This document shows, in pieces, positions 22,028 through 33,950 of a DNA stretch of 64,000 bases. Source of the DNA: Humulus lupulus (taxonomy: Eukaryota; Streptophyta; Magnoliopsida; Rosales; Cannabaceae). Location: contig NC_084796.1 in the NCBI RefSeq assembly GCF_963169125.1, positions 89,512,888 through 89,576,887 of the forward strand, written 5' to 3'. Within the stretch, counting starts at the first letter, position 1; each line of letters opens with the position of its first letter. The position numbers and the translations under genes were made by a program. The notes beneath the pieces were generated by a model. That model searched no databases, had not been told where the DNA came from, and saw only the letters and a list, made by a program, of their open reading frames with translations.

Positions 22028-23407
22028 AACAACTTATTATCCACAGATACAACACATTACAATGTACTTACACATGTATACACATGCATAATTATAATCA
22101 TGTTCATTAGTTTGGCCCAATCCCTAACCATGTTTACATTTAACAACTGGGCCAAGCCCCAATCATATTATAATTAACAGTTGGGCCAAGCCCCAATCAT
22201 ATTACATTTAATAATTGGGCCAAGCCCTTATCATAATACACTTAACAGTTGGGCCAAGTCCCAGTCATATTACATTTAATAATTGGGCTAAGCTCTTATC
22301 ATAATACACCAAACAGTTTGGCCAAGCCCCATTCATATTACAGTTAATAGTTGGGCCAAGCCCTTATCATAATACACTTAATAGCAGGGCCGATCCCTTA
22401 TCACGTATCTCACACATCGGGTGCAGTTTTCTTAACTCGATCCTCATGCGAATGATGAAGCCCCGAGAACTATTTCTGATCCGAACCTGGCAGAAACCCT
22501 AGACACAACACAAATATATGTTTATTAGAACTTAACCCCTGAACCCAAGTTCTGAACCAAACTCTAACTCTTAAAACCATTGTTTCTAGTTAACAGGGTG
22601 CTAAAAATGTCCCCCGAGCCTTCTAGTGGGCTCCCAAGTCAGATTCCCCGAACCTTGCGGGGCTAGCCCTAAAAATCAGCATTTCATCATTTCGAGGCCC
22701 CTGGCGCGGTCGTGCCTACCCTTGGCATGGTCGCGCCCACATAAATAATGGGACCTCTAGGACATTGGAACGGTCACGCCCCTCAACTCGAGCCCCCAAA
22801 TTGGAACCCAATTTCCCCCTTTCTGGGACACTTGCATGGTCAGACCCGACGTGGCACAGTCACACTGGGTCGCCAAAACTCAAAAATCTACCCAGAACAC
22901 AAGTGTTCTTCCCCAAATCGCGACTCTTCGATTTCTAGACAATTCCAGCTACATAAACTAAATACTAACTCTAGGCAACAAAACCTACTAATCAAACCAT
23001 CCCAAACCCCACATACAACTCAACTTAAGAAATCAAAAACCATAAAACTCAAGAATACCAATGAATACCAAAACAAGGGAAACCTGTCCTCTAATTTCGA
23101 ATTTCTTGAGGTAGATGATGGCCCTAGCAATCCCCAACCCAGTCTTCAATTGATACTCTACAAAATTTGGCTCCAATCTTCCCCAAGACTTGGCTTCCAT
23201 ACTTGATCTCTGAGATCACTCTTCTCAAGCTTCCAAAAGCTCCCAAAACTCAATAGCAATTGTTGAATGTGAATGAGCTAAGCTCATTTGTTGGCTTAGT
23301 CAATTGAATCATGTGGTCAAAAGACCACTATGCCCCTTGCCCCTTTTTCCTTAAAAGTTACCCTAAAGGGCAATTTAGTCATTTGTCATAATTCCCGCTA
23401 ACCTTAT
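22028..23407 (-). repeat. G2-type gypsy LTR fragment, minus orientation
   Basis: The plus-strand leader homology stops at 22027 and resumes only near 23640, so this block is foreign to it. On the minus strand it carries the LTR phrases with paired GC-rich motifs (near 22700-22870) and the TTGACCACATGATTC / GACTAAATTGCCC region. No border TG or CA was found at either end, so it is an internal LTR piece. It may continue the fragment at 18785-19077, with the plus element 19078-22027 inserted between them. Confidence 0.65.
22130..22400. repeat. 34-bp tandem repeats, eight copies
   Basis: The phrase TTGGGCCAAGCCCC followed by ATCATATTACATTTAATAA recurs with GGG at 22149, 22183, 22217, 22251, 22285, 22319, 22353 and 22387, exactly 34 bp apart. 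Alternate units are more alike, hinting at a 68-bp higher-order unit. Confidence 0.92.
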
Positions 23408-23660
23408 TTTTGTTATTAGAGTGGCTTGTGAATGTATATGACTTTTGAAATTTTGTAATTTTCCTTTATACCCTGTTTTTGGGATCCCATGTACCAAAAA
23501 TTTATCTAAATGAAAATTTATCTATTTATGACCAAGAACTTTTAATCCTAACTCGATTATGGTTTTAGGATCACATTTTCAACTAAACGACTTGATTAGC
23601 AAGTCTTTCACATTTATAAACACACAGTGTAACGGTCTTGGTTATCCAGGGCATTGCGAC
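23408..23660 (+). repeat. Tail of a plus-oriented gypsy 5' LTR
   Basis: Matches the terminal part of the LTR at 19078-21933: CCTTATTTTTG, AATTTTGTAATTTTC, GGGATCCCATGTACC, AACGACTTGATTAG, CACACAGTGTAACGG and GGGCATTGC. It ends next to a primer-binding site. The 5' part of this LTR is missing; the neighbour is a minus-oriented LTR piece. Confidence 0.8.
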
Positions 23661-23661
23661 T

Positions 23662-23673
23662 TGGCATCAGAGT
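23662..23673 (+). other. Primer-binding site, initiator tRNA-Met type
   Basis: TGGCATCAGAGT, two bases from the standard TGGTATCAGAGC. The following 90 bp of leader match those after 21948. Confidence 0.85.
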
Positions 23674-24047
23674 CGTCTTGGTTTAAGGGTTCCTGAAGAA
23701 TGGCTGGACATGTACATTCGTCGCTAAAGACAAGCTCGACTCAGGGTTTGGTAATTGTATATTTGTGTTTATATGCTTAAGTTTTTGGAAAGAATTATGA
23801 ATGTTGTTATCTGTTTGATTTATAGGGAGCATGAGACACTGATAGGGCCTAGCCCTTGACTGTTGTGTGAGTATATCGAGGCGTGTTTATTAGCATTGAT
23901 GTTGCATGTGGGTGAATATTTGGATAAACTGTTATATCTTTATTGCTTGTGATTGGTTGTGTTCCTATGGTGATTCATGGAAAGATTGTTACCCTGTCAT
24001 CATAGTTTGACCACCGAGTCATTGATTGCAAATTAACTTGGATAGCT

Positions 24048-24359
24048 ATGCGTCCAAGACGATCTATACGACTAGCTGGCATTGGGTCTGAGGCTAGAGA
24101 TGATGAACATGGCCAAAACCCTCTGCCAGTCACTGAGAATTGGCAATGGATTACGGTAGACATGCAAGCTTGGCTTCAGAGCCAGGAAGAGCAGATCCGT
24201 CTACTTAGACAGCAGGCTCCATCAAGGAGTGCTACATCCATTGTGCCACCTGCTGTGGCACCAGTTGTACAGACACCGAAAGTTGGAAATAGGTGGGGGC
24301 CGTTGTATGAGCAATTCAGGAGGCAACACCCTCCAACCTTCGAGGGAGGACCAATTTAA
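24048..24359 (+). pseudogene. Truncated gypsy Gag N-terminus
   Basis: The ATG at 24048 opens about 103 codons ending in RRQHPPTFEGGP, the hallmark N-terminal capsid motif of Tekay-type Gag. The rest of the capsid is missing: the frame ends at 24359 where AT-rich minus-strand copia LTR sequence begins. The zinc-knuckle end of a Gag of the same type reappears at about 28750 beyond the copia element, so the two are probably one gag broken by the insertion and an accompanying deletion of 150-250 codons. Confidence 0.85.
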
Positions 24360-25828
24360 AAATATATTAAAAATAAAACATTAGTTATTTATTAAAATTT
24401 TAAAAATAACTAATCAGTTATCAGATTTTGTTTAAATAATAATATTTTAATCATATTACCATATCTCATTATTTATTTAATATTTTAATCATATCTCATA
24501 TCTCATTAAAAAAACTAAAATTGTGGAACAAAGAAACTTCTAGAAGCTTCTTGTGTGTGTAGCACAGTGACTGTGGACTGTGCTACACGTGTACCACATG
24601 CTAGGGAAGGCATGTGATTTTTCCCCATTGTCATCATTATTTAAATACCAAAAATCCCAAAAATAAATTAATTCAAAATTAATAATATTTTTGTTAAATC
24701 AAATAATTAATTACACATAATTATACAATAATTATGTTTAGTGCATAGAAAAATATTTTACTTATCAAATAAGTCCTTTTGCCCATTTTTGTAATTATCT
24801 TTGTTAGTGTTTGTTTGAGCTATTTCGAGGACCATAGACCTATAACATTAAGCTCCAATTAATTGAAACTAAATAATTAAACTCTTTAATTATAATAGTT
24901 AATTTATTAATTATGATATTTCTCCACTATAAATTCAGAATTGAACTCTTTATGTTATAGATATACTTTTACAGAAATCTTATTTTAAACTGTCCATTGA
25001 TATAACCATCTTACAATAGTTCAACCCTCTAATTAATTAGTTCATAAATTAGAATGGAAGAATTACCATTTTACCTTTCTAATTTACTTCTTATTCCTTA
25101 TGTACTATTAATTCACTAGTGAATAATTAATCTATAATCTAATTATAGATTTGAGCTCAAAATCATTAAGTTCCAGAATTAACCCTTAAGGGAACTAATA
25201 TACGATCCGTTAGGAAATATTAGATTCTGTATTGTTGATACATGTTCCCAGCCATCCATGATATTAAATCTCCAAAACAAAAGTCATTAGTCTCATTCTA
25301 TGAAGAGGCCTTAATGAATGAATCAAAAGATTTAATAAACATGAACATGAGTTCATGAACACTCAGGATTTAGGTTGATCTATAAATGATCATCAGTTAT
25401 GATATGAATTACAAGTCTTTATTATTAATTGGTTTTTGGATAAAGACTTTTATTCATATCGGTCCATGTCATATATAATCATATTATATAAAGCACCTTT
25501 ACCGAGATGTCTTACCACAACAATAATCTGAATCTAGATTATTTGTATCATCATGATACTCATCAAACTGTACTTACAATCCCAATTAAAGAATTCCATA
25601 ACTTCAATTTGTTGTTGTTGACTATTTTTATTCATTCATGTGATCTTAATTCTCTCATACTAATACAAGATCACACCCTCAATAATGAATATGGAATTTT
25701 TTTGATATTTACAAAATTATTCAAACAATAATTTAATAATCTAAATATAACAATAATTCACCATTGTATTTATTTATTCACCGAAATAATAAATGTCTTT
25801 TACATGCTTTTAGGACATACTCCTAACA
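24358..25828 (-). repeat. 3' LTR of the minus-strand copia element
   Basis: Minus strand starts TGTTAGGAGTATGTCC at 25828, next to a polypurine tract. The interior is AT-rich, with the phrases of copia LTRs in this window (GGTCTATGGTCC near 24830, TTGATACATGTTCCC-like near 25235). The left limit is taken where gypsy gag stops. Confidence 0.8.
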
Positions 25829-25841
25829 ATCTCCCACTTTT
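25829..25841 (-). other. Polypurine tract of copia element
   Basis: Minus-strand AAAGTGGGAGATT directly before the LTR start. Confidence 0.8.
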
Positions 25842-25843
25842 AC

Positions 25844-26628
25844 TTAAAGCATGTAGGGTACTTCTCTCAATCTCATGTTACGTACATGACCCTCAAATTG
25901 CATTGCAGGAAGTGTCTTCGTAAACAGATCTGCCAAGTTGTGTTCTGATGCGATTTTCAAAATGGACACATCTCCTCTATGTATGATTTCTTTGACTAAG
26001 TGGTATTTGTGCTTTATATGCTTTCCCCTCTTGTGGCTTCTTGGTTCTTTAGAATTAGCCACTGCTCCACTGTTGTCACAGTTAAGAACAAGTGGTTTCT
26101 CCACTTCTGAAACCACTTCCAGATCCGTGTAGAACTTTTTCAGCCAAATTTCTTCTTTAGTTGCTTCACAAGCTGCTATGTATTCAGCTTCCAAGGTTGA
26201 ATCAACTATACTGGATTGCTTAATGCTTCTCCAGACAACTGCTCCATCACCAAGAGTGAATACTGACCCAGAAGTAGACTTTCTACTATCTTTGTCTGAT
26301 TGAAAATCTGAGTCTGTATATCCAATAGGTTCAAGGTCACTACCCGAATGTACTAGCATATAGTTCCTCGTTCTCCTGAGATACTTGAGAATATGTTTCA
26401 CCGCAATCCAAGTTCCGAACCCAGATTTGACTGATAACGACTGACAATCCCTACCGCATAACATATGTCAGGTTTAGTACATAACATTGCATACATTAGG
26501 CTCCCTACAGCTGATGTATAGGGATATTTTCTCATGTCCTCTTGCTCTTGCGGTGTCTTTTGACACTGATCTTTGCATAGAGTAATTCCATGTCTGGTGG
26601 GCAATTGACCCAGTTTGGAATTTTCCAT
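25844..26628 (-). pseudogene. Copia RNase H and end of reverse transcriptase
   Basis: RNase H has its acidic set in place: YTDSDFQ, STLEAEYIAA, LNCDNSGA and HNLADLFTK, ending close to the polypurine tract. The RT end (YTSAVGSLMYAM, TKPDICYAVG) lies in another frame (26628-26398), joined by a frameshift around 26440-26470, so no continuous product could form. The final residues of the domain are complete. Confidence 0.92.
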
Positions 26629-27359
26629 AGAGATCTTTCAAGAACTTTATCAATATAATTTGCTTGGGAAAGTGCCAAGAGCTTGTTCTTTCTATCTCTT
26701 AGAATTTTATTGCATAGAACATAGCTCGCTTCTCCCAAATCTTTCATTTGGAATTTGTCAGCCAACCATTTCTTTACATTTGATAATGTCTCTACTTCAT
26801 TCCCAATGAGTAGGATATCATCAACGTAAAGGACTAAGAAGATCATAACTTTCCCTTTGAGGTATTTATAAACACATGCTTCGTCAACATTTTGTTCAAA
26901 ACCATATGTTTTAATAGTTTCATCAAATGTTAAGTTCCAAGATCTTGATGCTTGTTTCATTCCATAAATGGATTTCAGCAACTTGCATACCTTTTCATCT
27001 TGATCCTTCTTAATAAACCCTTCTGGTTGTTCCATATATATGGTTTCATCAAGTTGGCCATTCAGAAAGGCTGTCTTGACGTCCATTTGCCAGATCTCGT
27101 AATCATAGATGGCAGCTATGGATAAAAGTATGCGAATTTACTTAAGCATGGCCACAGAAGAAAATGTTTCTTCATAATCTACACCTTCTCTTTGTGTGTA
27201 GCCTTTGGCCATAAGCCTTACTTTATAGGTCTCTACCTTTCCATCTGCACCCCTTTTCTTCTTGTAGATCCATTTACATCCAATGGCTTTGACATTGTTA
27301 GGCAGATCTATAAGTTCCCAAACAGAATTGGAATACATTGATTCCATTTCTTGATTCAT
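26532..27359 (-). pseudogene. Copia reverse transcriptase
   Basis: Contains [70 protein letters not shown] and the intact active site LYVDDILLIGN (YVDD codons at 26817-26828), then FQMKDLGEASYVL. The frame is broken by a stop near 27137 and by a frameshift after YIDKVLE near 26630. The region between residues SVAMLK and MDVKTAF survives out of frame. Confidence 0.93.
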
Positions 27360-27522
27360 GACAACTTGCCACTTATCAACATTAGAGTGTCTTTAAACAT
27401 TTACCTAATTGCTTCTCAGCTAAGGCTTTGAAGTCTCTGAACCTATCAAAAGTTTCCGACTTCTTAAGCATTAGGTAAACATGACCGTATCTAGAATAGT
27501 CGTCAGTAAATGTGACAAAATA

Positions 27523-28020
27523 TTAATAACTACCTCTAGCTTGTATGTTAATTTGACCACATACATCACTATGTATAAGCTCTGGTGGTTCTTTGGCTCT
27601 ATTTCCCTTTGAAGTGAAAGGTCGTTTTGTCAATTTTCCTTCTAAACAGGATTCACAAACCGGTAGGGTTCCAACTGTTAGTTCCCTAAAGGGTTCATCT
27701 TTAGTTAATAGGTTTATCCTATCTAGACTAATATGACCTAATCTTAAGTGCCAATGATACGTGTCATTTTCTTTAGAAACCTTTTGTCTTTTGTTACTTT
27801 GTGGTTTAGCTACTTTGAATAATTCAGAATTATTGAGCGATTTTTCAATTGGATTAAGCATGTACAGTCCGTCCTTTTGTTTTGCATGACAAATATTGTT
27901 CCCATTCCTTGAAATAAAAATCATATTATTATTAAAAGAAATGCCAAAATTTTGTTCATGTAACAAAGATAGAGAAATAATGTTTCTAGTAATTTCATGA
28001 ATAAAGAGAACATTATTCAA
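27523..28020 (-). pseudogene. Copia integrase, N-terminal half only
   Basis: Shows the pre-integrase zinc motif (WHLRLGHIS...CESCLEGKLTKRPF) and the first part of the catalytic core up to LIHSDVCGQI (first catalytic Asp). The core then runs into about 160 bp (27360-27522) that keeps only KSETFDRF-like traces before RT starts, so the rest of the core, with its second Asp and Glu, and the C-terminal domain are deleted. Confidence 0.88.
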
Positions 28021-28043
28021 AACTAGAAAATTATTCTTAAAAT

Positions 28044-28640
28044 TTAAACGAATTGTTCACATGCTTTAGCTGAAACAAGTGCTCCACTTCCCACTCTCAT
28101 AGTCATCTCTCCTTGCTCCAACTGCTTTACAGACTCAAGCATCTGCAAACAAGAACAAACATGGTTAGTGGAACCAGAATCAATTATCCATGATAATTTA
28201 TCATGTTCCACCATACAAGCTTTGAATACAAGTAAATCTAATTTACCTTTCTTTTTCTCTTTCAGCTTGGCGAGATACTTTGGATAGTTTCTCTTCCAAT
28301 GACCATCGACATTCAAATGGAAACACTTTCCTTTCGGTGCCTTTTGTTTGGGGTCATTGTTCTTTTTGTTCTTGGGTGCCTTGGATGACTTCTTTGCCTT
28401 TTTTGGAATGTCCTTTTCAGGTTTTCAATCATTGTTATAGCTTTTCCTTTTCGTCTTTGAAGAAGAGTGTTTTGCTTCAGCCTGACTTGAGATTGTCTTG
28501 TTCAAAGACTCAAAAGTTTGTAATTCATTCAGCAATTGTGTCATGTTAAACTCTAATTTTTCCATGACATAATATGTTGTGAATTTAGAAAAAGCAAGAG
28601 TTAAAGACTCAAGTATAATGCTTACTTATATCTTTTCATC
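28044..28640 (-). pseudogene. Copia gag zinc region and protease
   Basis: The minus strand has a GHWKRNYPKYLAKLK knuckle remnant, in which one expected Cys is Tyr, followed by protease SWIIDSGSTNHVC with its catalytic Asp intact. Lysine-rich gag sequence lies further right to about 28640. A frame break near 28316 separates the front part of the knuckle. The gag start and 5' LTR are missing. Confidence 0.8.
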
Positions 28641-28737
28641 CATGACTGCTCCGTGCGTCTCAGCTTCATGGAGTACACTGATCATATTCAAGACATGCTC
28701 ACACACAGATTGACAATTCTTCATCTTAGCAGGGAGG

Positions 28738-29559
28738 CTTTGACACATGGCGGAGTTACCCAGAGTGCACGAGGTGTAGAAGACGCCATCTGGGAGAATG
28801 TCGGGCCAAAGCCTGTTATGTGTGCAGGGTGGTGGGACACCTCAAGAAGGACTGTCCAACAGTGAAGAAAGGGGAAGCAGGGAAGGTGGACAGCTTGACT
28901 CCAGGTCGAGTGTTTACCTTGATGTAGGCAGAGGCTGAGGCTAGTCCCTCGGTGGTGACAGGTCAGCTTTCTAGCGTTGGCTCTCCTTTTACTGTATTGA
29001 TTTACTCCGGTGCTACACATTCATTTGTTTCTAGTAAGGTGATTGATAGGTTGTGTAGACCTAATGAAAAATGTACTACGAGGTTTGGGACTATATTTCC
29101 TATAGGGGAACTAGTAGTTTCTAGGAGATGGATTAGAGCACTACCAGTGATAGTTGATGGTAGGGAGTTATCAGTAGACTTGATTGAGTTAGGTATGGAC
29201 GACTTCGATATGATTTGGGGATGGATTGGCTAGTTAGATATGGGGCTACCATTGATTGTAGGAAGAAGATGGTGACCTTTGAGCCTGAGGGAGAGGATCC
29301 CTTTGTTTTCGTGGGTGCGGTATGTGGACCTCGCATACCCATGATATCAGATTTGAGAGCCAGGGACCTAGTGCAGGGAAGATGTATAGGTTTCCTAGCT
29401 AGTGTGGTGGATACCACCAGAGTTTTTCCAACAGGGCCGGGAGAAACTAGATTAGTTTGTGAGTTCTTGGATGTGTTCCCTGAGGATTTACTAGGGCTGT
29501 CGCCGCATAGGGAGATTCAGTTCGTCATTGAGTTGGCACCGGGAACAGAGCCAGTGTAG
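28738..29559 (+). pseudogene. Gypsy Gag zinc knuckle and protease
   Basis: Starts within Gag at CTRCRRRHLGECR, followed by a standard CCHC knuckle CYVCRVVGHLKKDC (from 28813). An in-frame TAG lies at 28925. The protease motif reads YSGATHSF: the catalytic Asp is Tyr (TAC at 29003-29005). A frameshift near 29215 leads into MGMDWLVRYGA (the ILGMDWL flap region) and on to the DVFPEDLLGLSPHREI linker. It is the continuation of the gag begun at 24048. Confidence 0.92.
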
Positions 29560-30834
29560 GATGGCACCGGCAGAACTGAAAGAATTTAAGATACAACTTC
29601 AGGAGCTTCTTGATTTTGAATTTATCAAGCCTAGCTACTCACCATAGGGTGCTCCAATTTTGTTTGTAAAGTAGAAGGATGGGACTCTGAGGATGTGTAT
29701 AGACTACAGAGAGTTGAACAAGTTGACCATCAAGAATAAGTACCTCTACCAAGGATCGATGACTTGTTTGATCAGCTGCAAGGAAAGGCGGTATTCTCGA
29801 AGATTGATCTTGGATCCGGTTATCACCAACTGAGGATCAAGGACGAGGATATACCGAAGACGGTCTTCCGAACAAGGTATGGGCACTATGAGTTTCTAGT
29901 CATGTTGTTTGGTTTGACCAATGCCCCAACAACCTTCATGGACCTAATGAACAGGGTATTCAAGGACTTCTTGGACCAGTTTGTGATTGTCTTCATCGAC
30001 GATATCCTAGTGTACTCTAATTCAGAGGTAGATCATGAGCAACATCTTCGACAGGTCTTGCAGAGGTTAAGAGAGCATCGGTTGTACGCCAAAATTCAAG
30101 AAGTGTGAGTTTTGGCAACCAAAAGTGACATTCCATGGACACATTTTTGGTAAGGATGGGATTAAGGTGGATCCATCTAAGGTGGAGGCCAAGGAATGCC
30201 TCAAAGGTTTGAAGTTTCCTCAGATTAGCAGGTTACTACAGACGGTTTGTGGAAGGGTTCTCGAAGATTGCTGCACCGATATAAGAGTTGACACGAAAGA
30301 ATTTGAAGTTCTTCTGGTCAGACAAGTGTGAGAACAGTTTTCAAGAATTGAAGCGACGACTTATTACTGCACCTGTTCTGAGTCTTCCTTCAAAGGAATG
30401 AGAGTTTGTGGTATATTGTGATGCGTCGAGGTTGGGTTTGGATTGTGTGTTGATGCATAATAGAAAGGTTATAGCTTATGCATCATGACATCTGAAGGAG
30501 TATGAGCAACGATACCCTACCCATGATTTGGAATTGGCAACATTATATGTATGGAGAGAAGTTCAAAATATACACCAATCACAAGAGTTTGAAGTATTTC
30601 TTCACCCAGAAGGACCTGAACATGAGGTAGAGGTGGTGGCTGGAGTTGGTAAAGGACTATGACTATGATATTCTTTACCACCCAGAGAAAGCCAATGTAG
30701 TGGCAGATGCATTGAGACGGAGAGGCTCGGGGCAGTTTTTTAGTTCTACTCAAATATCGAAAGAGTTGGCTGAGGAGATGTCCAGAGCAAGGATAGAGTT
30801 GGTGGTGGGCCGGTTGGCCAACATTACTTTGTAG
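29560..30834 (+). pseudogene. Gypsy reverse transcriptase and RNase H
   Basis: RT: LDFEFIKPSYSP, stops at 29645 and 29672, [13 protein letters not shown], a small deletion near 29750, then [27 protein letters not shown] and the intact FIDDILVYS (codons 29992-30003). A frameshift follows at about 30105 (KIQEV versus the expected KCEFW). RNase H is badly decayed: [26 protein letters not shown], a short deletion, [28 protein letters not shown]; several stops intervene. The order and motifs are those of Tekay-type Pol. Confidence 0.9.
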
Positions 30835-30948
30835 TCGACCCTACTAGAACAGATTAAGGAGGGTCGGTTGGTGGATGCACAGTTATAGGAAGTTCAAGGG
30901 AATGTCTTAGCGGGAGCGACTAAGGACTATTCCATTTTTGAGGTTGGT

Positions 30949-32219
30949 TTGCTACAGTATCAGGGACAGATCTGTGTTTCGACTAATGTGGGGATTAGAC
31001 ATGAGATACTGGATGAATCCCATACTACACCGTACTCACTTCATCCCGACACCATGAAGATGTATCAGTATCTACGGATGTTGTATTGGTGGCCCGGGAT
31101 GAAGAAGGATGTGGTGGAGTACGTGGCCAGGTGTTTAACTTGTCAGCAGGTGAAAGCTGAGCATCAGCGACCAGTGGGGTTGCTACAGCCTTTGGGTATT
31201 CCCGGGTGGAAATGGGAGGATATTACGATGGACTTTGTGGGAGGTTTACCCAGGATGGTGGGGCTTCATGACTCGGTGTGGGTGATAGTGGATAGATACA
31301 CCAAGTTAACTCACTTTCTGCCAGTGAGGATGACTTATACTGTGGACCAATATGCAGAGCTGTATGTGAGGGAGATCGTACGTCTCCATGGGGTTCCCAA
31401 GTCAATAGTGTCAGATCGGGATCCTATCTTTACTTCCAAGTTTTGAGATGGATTGCAGAAGGCTATGGGAACCAAGTTGAAGTTTAGTACAACTTTTCAT
31501 CCTCAGACTGATGGACAGCCTGAGAGGAAGATTTAAGTATTGGAGGACATGCTTAAAGCATGCGTGATAGACTTTGAAGGGTCTTGGAGTAAGTATCTCC
31601 CGTTGATTGAGTTTTCTTACAACAACAGTTATTAATCATCGATTGGAGTAGCTCCATATGAGATGTTATATGGGAGGAGATGCAGGTCACCCACTCATTG
31701 GGATGAGATGGGTGAGAGGAAGTATTTGGGACCGGACATGGTTCAGAAGACTAATGAGGCTATCGAGAAGATCCGAGCTTGAATGCTTGCTTTAAAGAGC
31801 AGACAGAAAAGCTATCCTGATCCTAAGCGTAGGGACGTGGAGTTCCAGATTGGGGACCATGGGTGAGAAGGTTTAGGAAGAAGGGAAAGCTGAGCCCTAG
31901 ATTTATTGGACCCTTTGAGATCCTAGAGAGGATCGGACATGTGAGTTACAAGTTAGCTTTGCCACCGTCGTTGTCGGGAGTTCATGACGTATTCCGTGTT
32001 TCTATGCTTAAGAAGTATGTCTCCGATACAACGCATTTGTTGAAGTATGAAGTTTTGGAATTGCAGAAATATTTGTCTTAAGAGGAGCGTCCGGTTCAGA
32101 TCTAAGACATGAAAGATAAGGTTATGCGGAACGAGACGATTCTTCTAGTTAAAGTGGTATGGAGGAATAACAGGGTTGAGGAAGCGACCTGGGAGCTTGA
32201 GTCAGCAATGCGGGATAAT
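30949..32219 (+). pseudogene. Gypsy integrase
   Basis: The zinc-binding HHCC part ([13 protein letters not shown] ... CLTCQQVK) is intact, as are the first two catalytic Asp (MDFVGGLP; SDRDPIF); the Glu region reads GQPERKI and is followed by a stop. Stops also fall after FTSKF (31444), after NNSY (31633) and in the linker near 31780. The C-terminal module ([21 protein letters not shown]) is present in a shifted frame from 31863. The final block ends abruptly at GDN near 32219, where the normal tail and polypurine tract are missing. Confidence 0.93.
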
Positions 32220-33950
32220 AGTAACGACCCAAAATCACTAATAAGGCTTAAGGGCCTTGATTAGCGTGTCGGGAGGGCATAATGGGTTTATGTGTGATTT
32301 AAATGATTAAATGCATGATTATGTGATATGCATGATTATATGATTATATAAACATGTGAAATGCATGTTTATGAGTATTAATATGCATGTGGGCCCTGTT
32401 TAGCATATAAGGGCATATTTGTAATTTTGGCCCGTTGAGGGCATAATTGTGATTATATGTAGTGAATTGTTGAGACCATATTATTATGTGGATATATTTG
32501 CAGTATTTGGCTTGATACGTTTCTAGTGGGTGAATTGGTGAAATAGTCACGGTGGGGATTTATACCCGGCTCGAGGGAGCCTGGGGGTATTTTCGGGAAT
32601 TTAGAAAATATATCAGAGAATTATTAGACATTGGATAAATAATTGGTAATTAATGGGATGGCAGGATTAAACGGTAAATATTAGGAACAGTCGAGGAGTT
32701 AGATGGAATTGTGAGCAAATGACTATTATACCCTTGGTTTGATTAAAGGATTAGAGTTATGTGGGAGGGTAAGTTGGTCTTTTCTATAGAGGGATATATT
32801 CAGAAATTGAGGAACTTAATAGAAAGTGGTAGAATTAAGCAAGGAAAGAGGGGGAAAGGAAAACACTCTCTCAGCTCCCCTCCCATCTCTCACGATTTCT
32901 TCTCTCTCACTCTCTCTCCCTTGGTATTTGATTTTTGGGGCTGCTGAAGGAGGTTAGAAGCTTGGAGACTTGAGGAAATTGAAGGAGCTTAGGCTTGAAT
33001 AATTGAAGCTAATCAACCAGAAATCTCAGTTTAGAAGTTGGAGGATTTAAGCTAAAGAGTATTAGATTGGAAGCAGGTGGGATATTCAAACACAATTAAG
33101 GTAAGGTTCTGAATCTTTATCTTTAAATTTCTAGTTTGATATAGGTAGAATTATAGAGGATTGATTGGTTCTAACTTAGGTGGTTATGGCTGATGAATTG
33201 GGATAATGATTGATGTATTATTGCTAAGTTTTTTGTGTCTAAAATAGGTGATTAATTCTTGAGTTTGTAGCTTGTTTGATAATTTGATTGGGGATGATTC
33301 AATTGGGGTGTTCTTGGCTGGGAGAAGGAGGAGAAAACCCAGGTTTTGTTTGGGTTCAAAGGGTGTACTGCGACCTAGCCTGGGGGGCGCCATGGCACGT
33401 GTGGCCCTTCAGGCCTGGGTTGCACTCTGACTTGGAGCAAGTCACGACTTGCTAAGAAAAGTCGTGACCTACCTGAGAATTTTGGCCTTGGAAGTGTTTC
33501 AAGAATTGTTAGGGCTCGGGGGTTCGAACCTAGGTGCTCGGGACAATTTCTACTACCTGGTTTAGTAGAAATTGAGGTCCCAGAGGCTAGTTTCTGTCTC
33601 TTAGGTATTTTATTTCGCTTGGAAGTTGATGGATAGCAATGGCCCTTGTGACTAGGTTCATCACCAAGGCTCAGAGGCTAAGGACTATGCTTGGAACCAA
33701 TTCGCATTCTCCGCTTGGAATCAAAGGTAAGAAAACTACACCCGTTTATGTGGCTATGTTGGAACTAGGGTTCCCTATATTCGAATACAATGTTGTATAA
33801 TTATGACATGCCATGTGAGCATGAAATAAACGGCCTAAGAGTGCCGGAATTGACATTTGCGCACAGGACACGACTCGACCAATGAGAGCTGAGGTTAGCT
33901 AAATAATCACTGAGCTCAGCCTAAGTGAGCTGGAGTCAGTGGGTCAAAAT
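32220..33950 (+). mobile_element. Gypsy 3' LTR of G2 type, truncated
   Basis: Starts (T)AGTAACGACCC directly after the shortened end of pol, so the polypurine tract and the first base or two of the LTR were deleted. It follows the same phrase order as 19078-20300, including GGGCATATTTGTAATTTTGG, GAGACCATATTATTATGTG, ACCCGGCTCGAGGGAGCC, CT-rich tracts at 32880-32925, and GC-rich paired motifs at 33368-33475. It stops near 33950, well before the usual LTR end, and passes into AT-rich DNA. Confidence 0.82.

Larger units (their letters stand above)
24358..28737 (-). mobile_element. Ty1/copia element, minus strand, both ends truncated
   Basis: From right to left: gag-protease (28640-28044), integrase N-terminal half (28020-27523), reverse transcriptase (27359-26532), RNase H (26628-25844), polypurine tract (25841-25829) and 3' LTR (25828-24358). 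There is no 5' LTR, and the outer end of the 3' LTR lacks a TG/CA border. The element lies inside gag of a gypsy element. Its proteins resemble those of the copia element at 57898-61577 (shared [15 protein letters not shown], [19 protein letters not shown]), so both are one family. Confidence 0.9.

Noticed and set aside
22748..23206. 152-codon plus-strand frame
   Set aside because: It lies antisense in a gypsy LTR fragment and has no recognisable motif; the absence of stops follows from composition.
33518..33545. GGGTTCGAACCTAGG, again T-arm-like
   Set aside because: It is part of a gypsy LTR (a related phrase occurs at 20270) and lacks the other tRNA arms.
19078..33950. One single gypsy element spanning 19078-33950
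   Set aside because: There are two primer sites and two leaders of different sequence (21937 and 23662), and an inverted LTR piece between them, so at least two elements are involved.
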